Positions 7,311 through 8,304 of a stretch of DNA of 8,304 bases are shown here, piece after piece (position 1 is the stretch's first letter; the number at the start of each line of letters is the position of its first letter). Below the pieces are notes generated by a model. It was not told the origin of the DNA and searched no databases. It saw only the letters and a program-made list of their open reading frames with translations. The DNA lies in contig JABIVN010000150.1 of the NCBI GenBank assembly GCA_018667205.1, forward strand, positions 1-8,304. Reading direction: 5' to 3'. This DNA is from Gammaproteobacteria bacterium (lineage in GTDB: Bacteria > Pseudomonadota > Gammaproteobacteria > Pseudomonadales > Azotimanducaceae). Made by a program: the position numbers and the translations under genes.

Positions 7311-8174
7311 ATGCCGCTACCGTTTCTTGCCGCCTCACTTATCCAAGCGTACCCCACAGGGAGCAGACTTACGAGTGGCGTTAAAAGTGGCACGGTCAAC
7401 AGAGCGCTCAGTGTTGTAGGAATCGTTCTGAAGCGTGCAAACAAGCGTTACCGGGACGTCAACGGTCGTCCCTGGCTCGCTCATGTTCCGGAAATTACCA
7501 AGCAAAACTGGGGCGACAAACGTAAGGCACATATCCTGACCGACCTAGAGGAATACTACCTTATGGCTGCACTGTCGGATGATTTCAGGAAGATCGTGGG
7601 CTTTTTGCTGAACACTGGACTAAGGGCAGGAGAGCTGTGTGCGCTGCGTTGGGATTGGCTTGAACCTAGAGAGCATTTGAGTTGCTTTGTCTTCGCTGGC
7701 GAGAAAACGAAGAATCAGTTGGACAGGCTGATTGCCCTCAACAGCAATGCTTTACAGATCTTGAGCCAACAGCGCGGTCTTCACGAGCATTACGTCTTTC
7801 CGGGTCGTAGTGGGCAACGAAAAGAGTTGAAGTCTACTGGCTGGCGCCGGGGGCGAGAGCGAGAGCGAGCAGCTGACGCATTTGAGCGAGGCGAAGGCAA
7901 GCCGGCATCGGACAGTTTTCGCAATCTTCGTTTGCACGACTTGCGTCATACGTTTGCGACTCGACTTAGGCGTTTGGGCGTGTCTCACGAGACGAGAAAG
8001 GATCTGATGGATCATGCTCAGGGGGACGTAACAACGCTCTACAGTCAGGTCGAAGTGTTTGAGCTGTGGAGAAGCGTCGAACTGCTGTGCAGCAGCGATT
8101 TGGGAGCGGATATTTTGCAATTCCCCGCAAAATCCCCGCATGGGCATCACCTAAAACAAGGAGGATTGGGCTAA
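7311..8174 (+). pseudogene. N-terminally truncated tyrosine integrase (island 1)
   Basis: The open frame of 287 codons holds a complete catalytic domain: R105 (NTGLRAGEL), K132 or K134 (GEKTKN), H209-D-L-R212-H213, H235 (MDHA) and nucleophile Y244 (LYSQVE). Recognisable integrase sequence begins only around residue 25 (SGTVNRALSVVGIVLKRA), in the second half of the core-binding domain. The arm-binding domain and first half of the core-binding domain, usually over 100 residues, are missing. Instead, the divergent helicase start codon lies 12 bp upstream. The residues before 25 resemble no integrase and may be fortuitous. The stop is 14 bp from the att core, and the C-terminal codons include the 18-bp repeat. 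It is probably non-functional for integration; a shortened protein able to cut or bind cannot be excluded. Confidence 0.78.
8123..8140. repeat. 18-bp repeat, candidate integrase arm site, tRNA-proximal copy (island 1)
   Basis: CCCCGCAAAATCCCCGCA is identical to and in the same orientation as the copy at 2596-2613. It lies within the last codons of the integrase remnant (FPAKSPH) and 48 bp from the att core. Presence of the same double heptamer just inside both ends supports an attP arm site rather than chance coding similarity. Confidence 0.55.
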
Positions 8175-8188
8175 GTCATTGATAGATA

Positions 8189-8265
8189 TGGTAGCTACGG
8201 GTGGACTTGAACCACCGACCCCAGCATTATGAATGCTGTGCTCTAACCAGCTGAGCTACGTAGCC
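8189..8265 (-). tRNA. tRNA-Met (CAU), elongator type; island integration site
   Basis: The 77-nt gene folds fully. The acceptor stem pairs GGCTACG with CGTAGCT and is followed by A and an encoded CCA. The D-arm stem is GCTC/GAGC, the anticodon stem CAGCA/TGCTG with loop TTCATAA (anticodon CAT), and the T-stem GGTGG/CCACC with loop TTCAAGT. The fully paired top of the acceptor stem, ending in a G1-U72 wobble, argues for the elongator rather than the initiator form, which has a mismatch there. A CAT anticodon could also mark a lysidine-modified tRNA-Ile, but the body resembles elongator tRNA-Met. Its 3' 52 nt are duplicated at 2455-2506, so the present 3' half was probably supplied by the integrated element. 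Confidence 0.95.
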
Positions 8266-8304
8266 ACGGTTCCCGACCGGCTGATCGGGGGATGCGAATT
8301 GTCC

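Larger units (their letters stand above)
2507..8188. mobile_element. Island 1: compact defence-carrying integrative element at tRNA-Met
   Basis: The segment between the two 52-bp tRNA-derived repeats holds an integrase remnant beside the tRNA and one large helicase-nuclease gene, with an identical 18-bp motif near each end. Integrase next to a tRNA 3' end plus a duplicated tRNA segment at the far end is the classic signature of a genomic island. It lacks an intact integrase, an excisionase or structural genes, so it looks like a degenerate or satellite-sized element. Confidence 0.82.

Noticed and set aside
7369..7399. Promoter for the helicase gene
   Set aside because: TTGACC and TCGTAA are spaced 19 bp and the -10 is poor; too weak to annotate as a feature.
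7848..7870. GAGAGC tandem repeat within the integrase remnant as a regulatory or CRISPR-like repeat
   Set aside because: Only two to three short units, in frame and coding for an Arg/Glu stretch (GRERERA); ordinary coding low complexity.
7752..8150. Minus-strand open frame of 132 codons opposite the integrase remnant
   Set aside because: No domain and no start signal; it is a shadow of the integrase catalytic domain, whose active-site motifs are clear on the plus strand.

Overview
The window looks like a tRNA-anchored integration hotspot on a bacterial chromosome, most likely a gammaproteobacterium. I infer this from the elongator tRNA-Met with an encoded CCA end, the IS91-family transposase and the integrase types. 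I cannot name the genus. Nearly everything left of the tRNA appears to be accessory DNA.

Layout from right to left. A complete tRNA-Met(CAU) gene lies on the minus strand at 8189-8265. Its 3' half, a block of 52 bp, is repeated exactly at 2455-2506. These direct repeats are the expected footprint of a tyrosine-recombinase element that integrated at the tRNA anticodon loop. They bound a compact 5.7-kb island (island 1). Island 1 holds two genes read divergently: an integrase catalytic remnant (7311-8174) next to the tRNA, and one very large cargo gene (2640-7298). The cargo is a DUF4011 / superfamily-1 helicase / Vsr-like nuclease / DUF3320 protein of about 1550 residues, an architecture known from antiphage defence. 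An identical 18-bp tandem motif sits just inside both island ends and is a candidate arm-type integrase binding site.

Left of the internal att copy begins a second module (island 2), which runs off the window. It contains an Xre-type regulator (2114-2329, plus), a small excisionase-like HTH protein (1769-1984, minus), a complete tyrosine integrase (596-1759, minus) and the start of an IS91-family transposase (<1-461, minus). The regulator and excisionase genes are divergent. Between them lie a near-consensus promoter for the excisionase-integrase operon and two copies of a palindromic operator-like repeat, so a self-contained lysogeny-like switch is likely. The order suggests two elements stacked in tandem at one tRNA gene.

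How it fits together: the tRNA gives the attachment site, integrases stack elements there, and the older, tRNA-proximal element appears reduced to att ends, an N-terminally truncated integrase and a single defence gene. Mobility of that element would now depend on an integrase supplied in trans or on homologous recombination between the 52-bp repeats. No CRISPR array, rRNA or riboswitch was seen.
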